NCBI GenBank assembly: GCA_905183005.1
Contig: CAJJDO010000049.1
Coordinates: forward strand, 187,856-251,855
Source: Paramecium pentaurelia
Taxonomy: Eukaryota > Ciliophora > Oligohymenophorea > Peniculida > Parameciidae
Direction: 5' to 3'
DNA: 64,000 nucleotides
Positions 38,702 to 50,477 of this stretch are shown here, piece after piece. The notes under the pieces are model-generated. The model was not told where the DNA came from. It searched no databases and worked only from the letters and a program-made list of their open reading frames with translations. Each line of letters opens with the position of its first letter. The stretch's first letter is position 1. Both the position numbers and the translations under genes were made by a program.

Positions 38702-40149
38702 ATGAATATTTAATTGACAGACATATTAACAGCTTATGAAGCAGAACATTATATTGAAAGTCTTCAAATATTTGAAATTACTGAATTAGGATGTAAAAAG
38801 TAATAATATTTATAATAATTAGATGGTTTACATAAGATGAGATTTTATAAAAATTAAATTTCTAAGCACACATAAATGCAATAACTAGATCAGATGAATT
38901 CATTATGGAAGCCTTCTGTACTTTCGATAAAATCAAACCATTAATTTATGATCTAATAATGACAGAAATGTGGAAATAATATGTATTTCCTTATTTGAAA
39001 TCTCATTTTACTGAATTGTCATCAATTAGATCTTACACAATACTTTAACATGAAGCTATTGTCTGTAATTTATTGTAAATTTGCTTATTTCACAGAACTT
39101 CAATTGAATCATCAGAAGGATATATTCTCGAAGTTGTAGATTATTGTAATAGAAAATTAACAGCATTACTATAAAAGTACTGAATTGTAAAAAAGATTTA
39201 GGCCACCTGCAAAAAAGATTGATAAAAAAAACATTGATTATTATAAGAATAGAACGAAAGAAGATGAAATAGATGAATAATTTTAAAATGTTGAATTTTA
39301 AATTTAAATGATGTGTTTAAGCATCATTAGATTTATAACTGATCATATTAAGCATTTACCAATTAATATACTCCATCAAATTATTGTTGAAAATGACTTT
39401 TTCTTTTTATTAGTTCCTTTGATTGAAGAGAAACCTTGGTTAAGAATTAATCATAATAATGAAAGAGAAGTATTTGAATAATCAAAATGGATTACTTTAA
39501 ATAAAGAAGATTATAGTAAATTACCTAAAATTGAAGCTTAATTGTGGATTACAATATATAATTTATTTATGGATCCTGAAAGTAGAAGGAAATATGAATT
39601 GAATGATTTTAAAAAGAGTAACTTATTAAGATTAAGAAAATTTATGAATGAATTATTATTAGATTAAATTCCATAACTTGTTGATATGTTAAGATCTTTA
39701 GAAGAATTATCCCTTATGTAAGTATAGACTTAAAGTAAAAATACTATAGTAGTTCAATAATTGCCTGAATTACGTATGGCAATATGTAAAGATAAGAATT
39801 GGAGTTCTATTGCTTAGAAATAGAAAGAAGAATATTTCTAAATTAATGATCCAAGTATAAAAGAAGGTATTATATATTAATAATCTAAATAGATATTAAA
39901 AGAATGGCTGAACTCTATTCAAATACAGTATTTGAAGGTATTATTGATGGATTTAAATGTGAAAAATGCACAAAAGAAGCTACTAAAAGATGTTCTCGTT
40001 GCAAATAAGTATGGTATTGTAGCAAAGATTGTTAAGTTGGTGATTGGCCAAAACATAAATTGAATTGTTAAATAATCAATACATAAAAATAAGAGGATAC
40101 TAAATAAGTGGATAAATAATCAGATAAATTATTAGATTAAATTGATTGA
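38702..40149 (+). CDS. ZMYND10: ZMYND10 homolog, axonemal dynein arm assembly factor
   Basis: 457 residues with introns at 38800-38822, 39177-39201 and 39867-39892. Blocks match ZMYND10 along the whole length: LIMTEMWKQYVFP, LQHEAIVCNLLQICLFHR, ILEVVDYCNRKLTALL, LPINILHQIIVENDFFFLLV, KLPKIEAQLWITIYNLFM, and the MYND finger at the C-terminus (CEKCTKEATKRCSRCKQVWY, then CSKDCQVGDWPKHKLNC). All seven Cys and the His of the MYND finger are present. The protein acts in the cytoplasm with other chaperone-linked factors to preassemble outer and inner dynein arms. Confidence 0.93.
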
Positions 40150-40169
40150 GTATATTATTAATTTAATAA

Positions 40170-41506
40170 ATGAATAATACTTAAAATATTGAGAATCTTA
40201 AAAATTTAGTTGCAAAAAATATAGAAGCTGGAGGTTTCTTAAACTCATTAAGAGCTTAACTAAAAGTAGAAGTTTATAAAGTAATATCTATAATATTAAT
40301 ATATAAAGATTATTGAATCTTAAGATTAACGATTAAAAGAAAATGTTGGTTTTTAATGGGAACATCCTTTATTAAATTAAATCAAAGGAATGACAGAGGG
40401 AATGAAAAGTCTTGAATTAATTTTGGAATATCTTGAATTTTTCAAATTTGATTATACTGCATAAGTTTTAAGAAAAGAAGCTAACTTTAATGATCCTATT
40501 ATTAAAGAATCTTTAGCTAGGAAATTAGGATTAAATTCATCTCTTGATAGTTTGAGACCTCTATTAATGATTTTGGTTTCTGAGTTTTCAAAAGGAGGTT
40601 CTGCAATTAACATTCAAAGTCCTATTAATAATGCAGCTCCTCCTGAAACAAATATATCTAGGAATTAATAGAATAAAAAATAATAAGAAGAGGAATAAAA
40701 AAGAAAATAAGAAGAAGAATAAAAGAAAAAAGAATAAGAAGAGAAGAAAAAGTTAGAAGAAAAATAAAAGAAAGAATAAGCTGATTCAAAAAAAACTACC
40801 AAAAAAGAAGGTAAAGATAGACCTTAAACTGCTCCAACAAAACCAGAATAACCAGCTCCAAATGTTAATAAAATAAGAGGAGTTTAAACTAAATAAAATG
40901 CTCTAACTTCAATGTTTGGACTTGATTTAGGAGGTAACTAAAATTAATTTGAAGAAGATGATATCTTCTCAAATAAACCTAAATAATAATAATAATAATA
41001 ATAACAAACTAAACCTTAATAAAATACAAAGATGAATAATTAAATAAAAAATAATGCTTATGCTTATGATGTAGGAGCTGATACTCAAGCTAAAAATTAA
41101 AAGAATTAAAATACAAAAGGGAATGCTACAAAATAAGTATCATCTGATCCTTATGCATTTGATTTAGATGAACAACCTAAATAATAATAAAAGAAATATG
41201 ATTATGATCTTAATTAGACAATAGGAAAGAAATTCAATAACCCATATGCTATTGGAGATCCTTTAAAAGGATAGGCTTAAAAAGGAAATAAAAATGATGA
41301 GATTGAAGAAGATATTGATGATTTCTAATAATCTAGAGATGATAGAGCTAAATAATCAGTAATTTAAATTATTATCATAGAATTAATTATTTACATCTGA
41401 TGATGACTATTAAAGAGCAACCTAATCTTTGGGTGTTGATGAAAGTGTTGACTCATTAGCACTTGAAGAATACGATTATTATGAAGATGTATATCGTAAG
41501 AGATGA
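40170..41506 (+). CDS. FOP/FGFR1OP-like LisH centrosomal protein
   Basis: 428 residues with introns at 40281-40308 and 41359-41380. The N-terminal 110 residues fit the TOF/LisH dimerisation domain of FOP (FGFR1OP/CEP43): NIEAGGFLNSLRAQLKVEVY, then LELILEYLEFFKFDYTAQVL, then KESLARKLGLN. A long Lys/Glu/Gln charged region follows, with a run of seven TAA codons (polyGln at about 40984-41004), and a conserved-looking acidic end (VDSLALEEYDYYEDVY). FOP family proteins sit at basal bodies and centriolar satellites and help anchor microtubules or build cilia. It starts 20 bp after ZMYND10 on the same strand. Confidence 0.8.
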
Positions 41507-41697
41507 GGATGATTATCAATACTTTAAATACATTTTTATATAATCTTTATTAATAAATTTAATAATTCAACAGTTATTGATTGTAAATTTGAAATCTCTT
41601 ATATAAAAATAAATTTATAAATGTTAAGTAACTTTTATGAATAATTATAAAAATAATAATAATTATGATGTTCATATTTATACTTATACTTAAAAAC

Positions 41698-42512
41698 TCA
41701 TTATTATTTATTAGTGTTTTCATTTGGCTCAACAATTGTTTCTTATTCTGCTTATTTCTTTTTATATACTTTTTTTGCTTTCTTTTCAACAGGTTTCTCC
41801 ACCAATAATGGATCTTCTATTGATTTTAACATTGAAATAGAAGTTCTTGATCTTGAACTTCTTTTACGAATTGGATCATCCTTTCTTCTGACTGGTTTTC
41901 CTTTTTTCATAATTGGTGTAATAAATTATTGTTTAGCCAATCTCTTTGTAAATAAAGCAACTTTATTTCTAATATTACCTGTTCCCTTTTTAAGAATAGT
42001 AACTTCTTTAAGATAAGGAGAATTTTATTTGACATTCATGAAAACATCAACACCACAATATCTGAATATAAATTTGAATGAAGCATCTAATGAGTTTGAT
42101 CTTCTTTTTCCAACACATAAACCTTAGTAAGTATTCATAGTTGGTTCACTCATATTATGAATCCATTTAACTTAAATTACATCTCCAACTCTAAAATCAG
42201 GGAATGTCATAGGCTTTAATTATTGAATGGAAATACTTTGATTATTTGGAGTCTTTCATATTCTTCTTTTTCTAATTATTATAACAACTTTTTTCTTGTT
42301 ACAATTGGTGATGGAGGAATAATTGGCCATACTGTTTATTCATCATCCCATTATGGTAATCTTGGTCTTCTTGATTTGGGATAAGGAATTTATCTGGGTA
42401 TGTAATTCTCAATGTAATGAGTCTTATCAAAGGGTGATCTCTTTGGTACATAGCCATAAACTATGTTGAATCTAGGAATAGTATTCACTAGTGATCTGTA
42501 AAATCCAATCAT
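41698..42512 (-). CDS. MRPL19: Mitochondrial ribosomal protein bL19m
   Basis: 263 residues with a 23-nt intron at 42214-42236. The bL19 core is clear: TFPDFRVGDVIQVKW, then LCVGKRRSNSLDASFKFIFR, then CGVDVFMNVKQNSPYLKEVT, then KGTGNIRNKVALFTKRL. The N-terminal extension is basic and aromatic, consistent with mitochondrial import. The C-terminus carries a basic extension beyond the bacterial length. Its start is only 22 bp from the start of the divergent globin gene. Confidence 0.85.
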
Positions 42513-42534
42513 ATATTTATATTAAATTATATTT

Positions 42535-43093
42535 ATGCAAAAAATTCAAAACTTTATAGAAAACAATAAAGCAGTCGTTGCTATTGCTGCTGTTGCTGCT
42601 GCTATAGGTATTGTTGGAATTAAAGCATTAAATTCGGATAATAGAGGGAGTGGTAATAGTTTTTCTATATTTAGCTAAGATCTTGGATGCAAGTATATAA
42701 AAAGTTCCCTTAATTGAAAGATTAGGAGGTGAATAAGCAGTTTAACCTTTAATATCTTTAATATTTGATCGTATCTCAAATAATAAAGATTTGAAGCCAC
42801 TATTCTAAAATGTTGAAAAGAGTGTATATTAATTTGATCTAATTATTTAGAAAGTTTAATAGCATTTTAATGCAGTAGTTTTATATTTATTTGGAGGTAA
42901 ACCAACATAAACATAAACAAATTTTTCAGATCATTGCAAACTTAATATAACAGAAGCTTAATTTGAATTAATTCTAAATCTTTTAGATCAAATTCTTAGA
43001 TCAGTAGGAGTAGACAATAGAGAAATCAATGATGCAAGAGAAGCATTTTTAAACAAGAAATACTAAATTGTTATTCCAAATAAAAATGCTTGA
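42535..43093 (+). CDS. Membrane-anchored truncated hemoglobin
   Basis: 178 residues with a 22-nt intron at 42653-42674. Residues about 12-30 form an Ala/Val/Ile-rich helix (AVVAIAAVAAAIGIVGI), an anchor or uncleaved targeting signal. The rest matches a 2/2 globin: PLIERLGGEQAVQPLISLIF, DRISNNKDLKPLFQNV, a YLFGGK turn and DHCKLNITEAQFELILNLL. Heme-proximal His and the distal pocket cannot be fixed by eye; the usual proximal position seems to be the His in SDHCKL. Truncated globins in ciliates bind oxygen or detoxify NO. An N-terminal membrane helix is unusual, and the neighbour is a mitochondrial gene, so mitochondrial location is possible. Confidence 0.75.
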
Positions 43094-43656
43094 TAATTTT
43101 AAAATCAATATATAATACAATATATTTATATCCATTAAAATAAAATGATATATATAAATGATTTAATTTCATAATTCATAACATAAAATAGTAGATTGTA
43201 TATTTTTGATTAAATTAAACTAAATTTTGTGTATATTTTCATTATTTTGATATTAATTTATATTATTATTTAGATCTTATATATAAATATATTTGATTTA
43301 AAAATCTTAAGGTTGTTATAAAAACAATAATGAATTATAAATTTAAATGTATACAGTTATAATTGCTCATAAATATTTGATTTATTTATCTTTACCATAA
43401 ATCTGTAAATTATAAGTAAATAACTACCATCTATTAGAATTAAATATCATATTTATTACAAATTAATTAAATATTAATTGTTAAACCTTTTCTTAATTAT
43501 TAAGTAGATAATAATAAATAATCCATCAGTTTTAAGACATTAAAGATATTTATTTAATTAGAATTGAGAATACTACTTATATAGTCAAAATTTATTTGTA
43601 ATATCCTTAGTTTAATAGGGAGAGAAGAATAAAAAAAGATAATTAATTTAAATTAA
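43094..43656. other. Intergenic region
   Basis: About 560 bp of A/T-rich sequence. I found no frame with coding character, no tRNA and no repeat. Confidence 0.5.
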
Positions 43657-44760
43657 ATGAAACAATAAAAATGGGCTAATTTCATTGAAGAATTAGGAGA
43701 ATCTAAGTACGAAGAGTTGAATGAAAAACATCTAAAGTCTATTGTCAAGTTGCCAAAAGAAAAAATGACATTTCTTGAATTATAACATTATTTAAGCAAT
43801 GACTTTTAAGTGCTTTTTAATGAGGATAGCACAAGAAGTAAGTGGCATTAGAAAGATTAATATTTGCTGATTTGGTGTGTTGTTAAATTAGTAGAGAAAA
43901 GAAACATACAATATAATGAATCGGTATTTATGAGGGTTAAGTTTGCATTATAGCTTTAAAAGGGTGTTTTTGAATACTTGTCTAGTTTCCTAGGACTCTC
44001 TGCGGATTTCCTTTTAGAAAAATGGATGAGTCTACTAAAACAATCCTTAAAAGAAATGCCCTGGAAACAAGAAGAAGATGAAATAATGATTGAATTAAGG
44101 AAGTATTGATTAATATTAAAGAAAGATAATACCCAAACAAAGGTTGGACTTATATAGCGAAAGAATTTAATCGAAAAACTAAAAATATAAGGTATTAAAA
44201 GTAGATACGCGAAAGGTATAATAATGTCATTAATCCAAATATAAATAAGTAAATCTTAATTATATTCAATAGAAAGCCATTCACTCATTAAGAGAAATAA
44301 TTAATCATGCTGAAAGCTTACTAATTAAAGAAGAATTGGGCAGGTATCTCAAAATTAATGCCAGGACGCACTGATAATAAAATTAAAAACTGTTATAACT
44401 CAATAGTCAAAAAAATTGCAAAAAAAATACATTTTGTATGTCTCAAATATATCTTAGGATAAAGCTAATCCCAAATAAGAGTAACTAATTTTAGAATATA
44501 TATAACAATACAATACTTATGAACCTGATGAGTTAGCTAATCAGATAGATTTAGATTAAAAAAATTAAAGTCTTATCAAAGTTGAACATGTTAATGAAAA
44601 CTCCAATACCTCTAATAATCAGCATAATATCTCCCCTTTTATCCCAAGTCTTTAGCCATTACCAATCATATATGGCCATTATTATTAGAACTTATATTAA
44701 CCTTAATATATTGGATATCCTATTTATTTTTTTAAAAAAGCTGAAACAAGACAATTATGA
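43657..44760 (+). CDS. Myb-like DNA-binding protein with two repeats
   Basis: 344 residues with introns at 44103-44125, 44249-44272 and 44436-44457; the exon sum is a whole number of codons. After a 150-residue N-terminal region without known motif come two Myb repeats. The first is WTYIAKEFNRKTKNIRYQKQ followed by RERYNNVINPNINK. The second is KPFTHQEKQLIMLKAYQLKK followed by NWAGISKLMPGRTDNKIKNC. The second repeat has the recognition-helix words GRTDNKIKN of R2R3 Myb factors. The C-terminal part is acidic and Gln-rich. Probably a nuclear transcription factor. Confidence 0.85.
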
Positions 44761-45318
44761 ACTCTTATTGCTTTATTTAATATATCAGCATAAAATTTAG
44801 ACATTTTTTTTTAATAGATCTTTCAGTATTTTTTAAATTTTCTATTAATTTTCATAGTTTCATAGTTTCAAAATTCTTTAATGGTCTATTTTTATGTCAA
44901 AAACAAGTTTTATATAGTTTCTAATTATATGTCTTTAAATAATCTCATTTTTTTTTTTGATTCATTTCTATATTAGTATTTAAAAAAAATTTATTCTATT
45001 TGAGTTAACTCTTGAAAATTGATGACAGTTATATAGTTTAGACATTTTCGTATTTAAAATAGAATTGCTTTGAGTAAATAAGAAATCTTTTGGAATATTT
45101 CAGAAAATCTAATATGCTAAATTCTTTTATACTTCATTAATACAAACATTTTTAATATTCTTTTTCAATATACCATTAGTATACTTTAGAGTTATCTAAG
45201 GTAAAATATCTATTCTGATCAAAAAGGGGATTAGAAATGAACATTCAATTCATTATTTTTATAATTCAACATTAATTCTACAAAATTAATAATATGTCAT
45301 TAATAAATAAATTTTCAT
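44761..45318. other. Intergenic region
   Basis: About 560 bp, A/T-rich, with several T runs after the Myb gene that may serve as its 3' end. No gene recognised. Confidence 0.5.
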
Positions 45319-45748
45319 TCAAATATTCTTCTTCTTTTTTAATATTAAGAGATGCTATTAAGAGATGCTATTAAGAGATGCTGCATCAACATGATCTCCT
45401 CCATCAAATGACTCTGAAAGAACATCAAATCTAATACTATTGAGTAGAATTCCATTTTCATAATGATAAGCTGATCTTAAATAAATTTTATATTAAGTAG
45501 AATTATTTTTAGTATCATGATTTTCAACACATAAATTTTGATCCCCTGGTTTTGTAACCAGAATACTTAATGCATTTGCTAATGTATTCATTATTCTCAA
45601 TCTTCTCAATAGAGCGCATAACCTACAGCATCTTTTCCAAATACTTATGTTTTACAATCTTTAACTATGTTGCCAACTTTCTTATTTCTTTATATAGCTA
45701 ATTACTTTACTTCTTTAGTTAAAAAATCAACATCTAGTTGTAAATAAT
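45319..45748 (-). pseudogene. Degenerate ORF of unknown family
   Basis: An ORF from 45591 to 45319 reads 90 residues with good codon character (MNTLANALSILVTKPGDQ, then YLRSAYHYENGILLNSI). Upstream, bases 45592-45748 continue the same protein-like pattern (VGNIVKDCKTQVFGKDAVGY) in another frame, and no clean small intron joins them. One base is missing around 45605-45612 if the two are to be fused. I read this as a broken gene or a fragment of one. No family recognised. Near its 3' end a 15-bp unit is repeated three times. Confidence 0.45.
45348..45391. repeat. Three tandem copies of a 15-bp unit
   Basis: The unit TTAAGAGATGCTATT appears twice and a third time with a changed end. In the minus-strand ORF it encodes repeated Asn/Gln-Ser-Ile words. 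Exact 15-bp periodicity suggests recent slippage. Confidence 0.7.
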
Positions 45749-46460
45749 ATAACTGATATGTGTTTAGTAAATAATATAAAATAATTTCTAATATTTGAAG
45801 GAATTATTATATTTTAAAAAAAGAAAATTTATTTCATGAAAGTCTATACTTGCAGCGTTTTTTATGCTTACTATCATGAATAGATTGTCTATTCCTGATA
45901 CTTTATTTAAGAATTAATATTTTTTCTATTTTATAATCTAGAATTCCATTTACACATGTTTAAAACTTTTCAGTTAGTAACAATAAATTTTCTCATGTTC
46001 TTCCAAAATAATCAAACCATTATTAAAATTGAAGATAAAGAATCATAATTTTAAAATTGTATTATTTTCTAAACTTAATTAGAATCTTCGCTTAATTTAA
46101 TAAACATATAATATATATCCTAAATTGTTGGAATAGAATAAGCTCATATTTTGATCTTCAATTGGTTTATTCTTGATAAATAATTTCTAGCTTATACTCT
46201 TATGGTTTTTAGATTTCTTTTGATATTTTAGAGAGTTCTGTTTTGAGTAATTTTAGGTATTATTGGATAGTCCAGTTATCCATTCTGATTTATACAAGAA
46301 TAAGTAATAAAAATTCTGTTAATGAATAAATTCCATCCAAACAATATATCACATATATTTTGCTTAAGGGTTCTTTATTTTACACAGTACAATAATATTT
46401 GAAGGTTTCCTCTTTTGAAATTGATTTTGTCAAAGTGTTTTTTGTTAAATTATTAAATTA
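45749..46460. other. Intergenic region
   Basis: About 710 bp upstream of the NEK kinase. Short open stretches exist on both strands but none looks like a gene. It may hold further decayed sequence linked to the broken ORF to the left. Confidence 0.45.
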
Positions 46461-48813
46461 ATGGAATCGAAACTTAATGAATTTGAAATTTTGAATAAAT
46501 TAGGTGAGGGTAGTTTTGGATAAGTGTATAAAGTAAGACGTAAAGCTGATAAGTAAACATATGTCATGAAATAAATCAACATTTCAAAAATGAATGCTAG
46601 AATGAAAAATGAAGCTTTAAATGAAGCAAGTATCTTAGCTAAATTAGACAGTTCATATATTGTCAAATATTATGAATCTTTTATAGATAAGTAATTGTTA
46701 TGTATAGTAATGGAATTTTGTGAAGGAGGAGATTTACATAAACTATTAAAAATGCAAATGGGAAGACCATTACCAGAAAATTAAGTATGGAGATTTTTTA
46801 TCTAAATAACATTGGGATTGGCATTCCTTCATTAAAATAAAGTTCTACATAGAGATATTAAATCAATGAATATATTTCTATCCAAAGATCAAGTTAGGAT
46901 TGGAGACCTTGGAGTAGCTAAACTATTAAATGATTAAAATAACTTTGCAAATACAATGGTAGGAACTCCATATTACTTATCACCAGAAATGTGTGAGGAG
47001 AAACCTTATAATGAGAAAAGTGATATTTGGGCATTAGGTTGTGTGATATATGAATTATGCACTTTTAAACATCCATTTGAAGCCAATAGTCAAGGAGCTC
47101 TTGTACTTAAAATAATAAGAGGGAGGTATGAGCCAATTGGATAAATGTATTCATAATCATTAGCATAATTGATAGATTAATGCTTGTAAAAAGATTATAG
47201 ATAAAGACCTGATGCATTTAAATTATTATAATAATCAAGTAATTATAAATATCACATTAGACAGGTCTGATTTAATAAGCTTAAAACTTAAGAATGCAAT
47301 TAAACTTAAATTAACCTCATCCAAACTCAAAATAAACCTCATAAATATAACCAATATAAACTCCTGTAATCAGCAAACCTAAAGAAATATAACCACCTTT
47401 AGCCACACCTGTTCCAGTATCTATAAAAAGTACTCCTCAAGGAAAACCTTTGAAAACAAAAGCTCCTTAATCTTCTTAAAATTTGTAACTAGAAATAAAA
47501 GGAAAGTAAGAACCTGTTAGAGATACTCCGATTGTTTAAAAAAAAATAGTATAAATTCCACCTTCATCTGCTCCTAATCAAGTTCAAAATTAAAAAAATG
47601 ATGATTTTTATAAGGATTGGAGAGATAAGGTATCTGAATTGCAAAAATAAAAATAAGATGATCGAATAATAGTTTCTAGACCTGAATTATTAAAGGCAGA
47701 ATTTCAGCCTAATAAAATTCCTATAAATTCATCTTAATCTAATAATAATCAATCCAATTAATAATAAAATATTTTCTCAAGTTAATAAGTATAACCTACT
47801 AAGAAACCTGTTTTATAAGTAAAAGCTAAGGTTTCTAATCCTAATTTAGAAGAAGTTGATAAAAAAAGAGTACGAAAAGGTGCTCCAAAAGAACCTGCAA
47901 GATAAGTCAAAGAACCTTTAAGAAAGGCTGATAATATTGAAATGATAAAAGAAACACCAAAATAAAATAAAACTAAAAGCACAAAATAATAAACTTGTTC
48001 ATAAGAAGAAGTTGATATGGTAATGAATTTACCTGAATTTGTTGCTAAAGAAGAAAGTAATATAAAAGCATTTCAACCAGAAAGAGAAATTATAGATATA
48101 ACTTCATTTGCTGATGAGATTCCCACAACTTTTGTTGAATCTCAAGATGATATGGAATCTAATAATTATGTACAATTTAGATCAGAATCAAATACAGTAA
48201 ATAAATAGGATAGTTAAAATAATGATGAAAATTAATAGGATTCAGACAAAGGAGTAAATATGATTATTAAATTACTAGGCTTATACAGACCCAGAGGATT
48301 GTGAATATGAAAATGATGAATAAGAAAAGGATGATACTGCTGATTATGGAGATGAAATACCTATTTAAAATAGAAATATTCAAACAATTTAAGAAGAACC
48401 TTTTGAAGATACAAATTAATGCAATCAATTTATTGAACTCTGTATTGATAATAAGAAAATGGATTTAAATAAATAATTGTTGGAAGCTGAATAAAGAAAA
48501 ATGGAATTAGATTAGTTCTTATAAATCAAAAGAAAAGAATGTATACAGGATTTAGGATAAAAACTTTTTGAAGAAGTAATCAATTTCTTAAGGGCTAAAT
48601 TAAATGTAAATTTTCATAAAGATTCTTTAGTCTTAAGAAGAGTTAAATGATAAAGATTAAGAAGAAATAGACGACTTGATTCAAAATAAGTTACTTAATA
48701 CAAAAAATCCATAAATTATTTATGTAATATACAAAATTTTACATTTTGAAATAGAAATCACAAAGAGTATTGATAAAATTAAGGATCTATCTGAATAATT
48801 AATTAACTTATGA
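46461..48813 (+). CDS. NEK-family Ser/Thr protein kinase with long tail
   Basis: 758 residues with introns at 47239-47264, 48254-48278 and 48606-48630; the exon sum is a whole number of codons. The kinase domain spans residues about 5-260: Gly loop LGEGSFGQVYK, catalytic Lys in TYVMKQIN, catalytic loop HRDIKSMNIFL, metal-binding DLG in IGDLGVAKLL, activation segment GTPYYLSPEM, and SDIWALGCVIYEL. DLG instead of DFG is common in NEKs. The tail is Gln/Pro/Lys-rich and disordered, then acidic with a final helical block. NEKs of ciliates are many and control cilium length, disassembly and cortical pattern. Confidence 0.9.
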
Positions 48814-49208
48814 TAATCATTAAAATACAGATAACTATTCTATTAATTTTCTTAGAAATTACTAAAATCTATGAATTAAGAAGCAATAATTATCTTTTGT
48901 TTTTCTCATCTTATATATCAACTCTTTTAATTTTAATTCACAAATAATACTTATTTTTCCTCCATTTTTTTATTTTATCAATACTTAAATAATCAATATT
49001 ATTATTAAATTATTAATCTTCTAAAACAAAGAAACATCTTATAAATAAATCAAAACTAGAATTCAAATATTTAAAAGAAGATTTTAGCTTTTTAGATTTT
49101 TTTACATTGAGGAATAAAAAGTCTTTTAAAAAGACAATAATTATTTTAAGGATAATGATACTTCATTATTTCATAATTTAATAATAAAATTAATAAAATA
49201 ATCATTTA
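48814..49208. other. Intergenic region
   Basis: About 395 bp without a recognisable gene or RNA. Confidence 0.5.
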
Positions 49209-50433
49209 ATGGGAATAATTCAACCAAAACTAAATAACTTTTTCAACTTACAGATTAAATATCATTTATAGAATTTTGAATCTTATACAATAACATTATG
49301 TGAAATCTTTGAAGGTTAAGATTTAAATCCATAACATAAAGAAGATCTCACAAAATTATTCAAATTACTATAAATATAATATAATGAAGAATTAGAAATT
49401 GATAGATATGAGTTTAGTATTATTATTGTAATGATTAAAATATAATTATAAGATATTATTTACTAAAATTACTTTGGAACATAAATTGGAACAAATATTT
49501 TGTTTAATAACTTAAACAGGAATTTTAAGTTTTTAAGAATTTTATTGGTTAACACAATCATTTGTAAGAGCTACATGTAAGGTCAATTTATTATCAATTC
49601 CAATTTTTGATTAAATACTTAAGCTTGTGTAGAAGATGTATTAATAAATGAGAAAAGATATTGATGAAAACTTAATGCTCATTGAAGTGATTGATTATAT
49701 AAAAAGCAATTCTGAGATTTCTTAATTCCTACTATAATTCTATAAAATTTAAACCTATGAAAATGCTATAAGATAATAGGAAATGTAATTATAATCCTAT
49801 ATAAAATTATTTAATTCATCAATAGGTTTGACAAGAAAATATGTTAATATTGACTAATTAATGAAGAATTGGAATACGTGGAATACTGATAAATAACATC
49901 AACAATATTTATTATCTCTCATGTTGAAATAAAAGTAGAATAAATAAAAATAAACTAATTTTATAAAATTTTCTTAATTTTTACATGTAATATCTAATTA
50001 TTTGTCATATATTGTTAATGATATAGATAATACTAATAATTTATCAATTGATTTTATAACATATTTAGTTTATGCATAAGAAGAAATTATTATTACTGCT
50101 GATAGATTTGAAAAAATTAAATATGCCCTTTGCAAAGACAGATAATTTATTACTTTGCATATGTGGATGGATTATTAATGTATACAAGAGTGTAATAAGT
50201 TTGAATCCCAATTAAGATCTTTAGTTAGATTTTATGAACAAATTTATTCAAATAAAGATTTTAATCAATTAATATAAAAAATTAAAAAATTAGTTAAAAA
50301 AAATGAAAAAAGCAATCAAACTTAAAGTTAATATATCAATAAATTTTTATAAAATTGGTTACAAAATCCAGATCTATATAATATAGGTAGTATTGAATTG
50401 AAATTAAAAATTGAACAACTTCTTAGCAAATGA
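49209..50433 (+). CDS. Hypothetical helical protein
   Basis: 399 residues with a 25-nt intron at 49428-49452; the exon sum is a whole number of codons. Mostly alpha-helical, rich in Leu, Ile, Gln and Asn. A region near residues 80-120 (LEQIFCLITQTGILSFQEF) has the look of a degenerate EF-hand pair but lacks a complete calcium loop. No other motif. Function unknown. It is convergent with the next gene. Confidence 0.65.
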
Positions 50434-50477
50434 TTTAATATATATTATATATAGATTAGTTTTCTTAAATAAAAAAA

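Noticed and set aside
46956..47144. A short kinase fragment as a separate gene or pseudogene
   Set aside because: It is the activation-loop part of the intact NEK kinase that appears when Gln codons are mistaken for stops.
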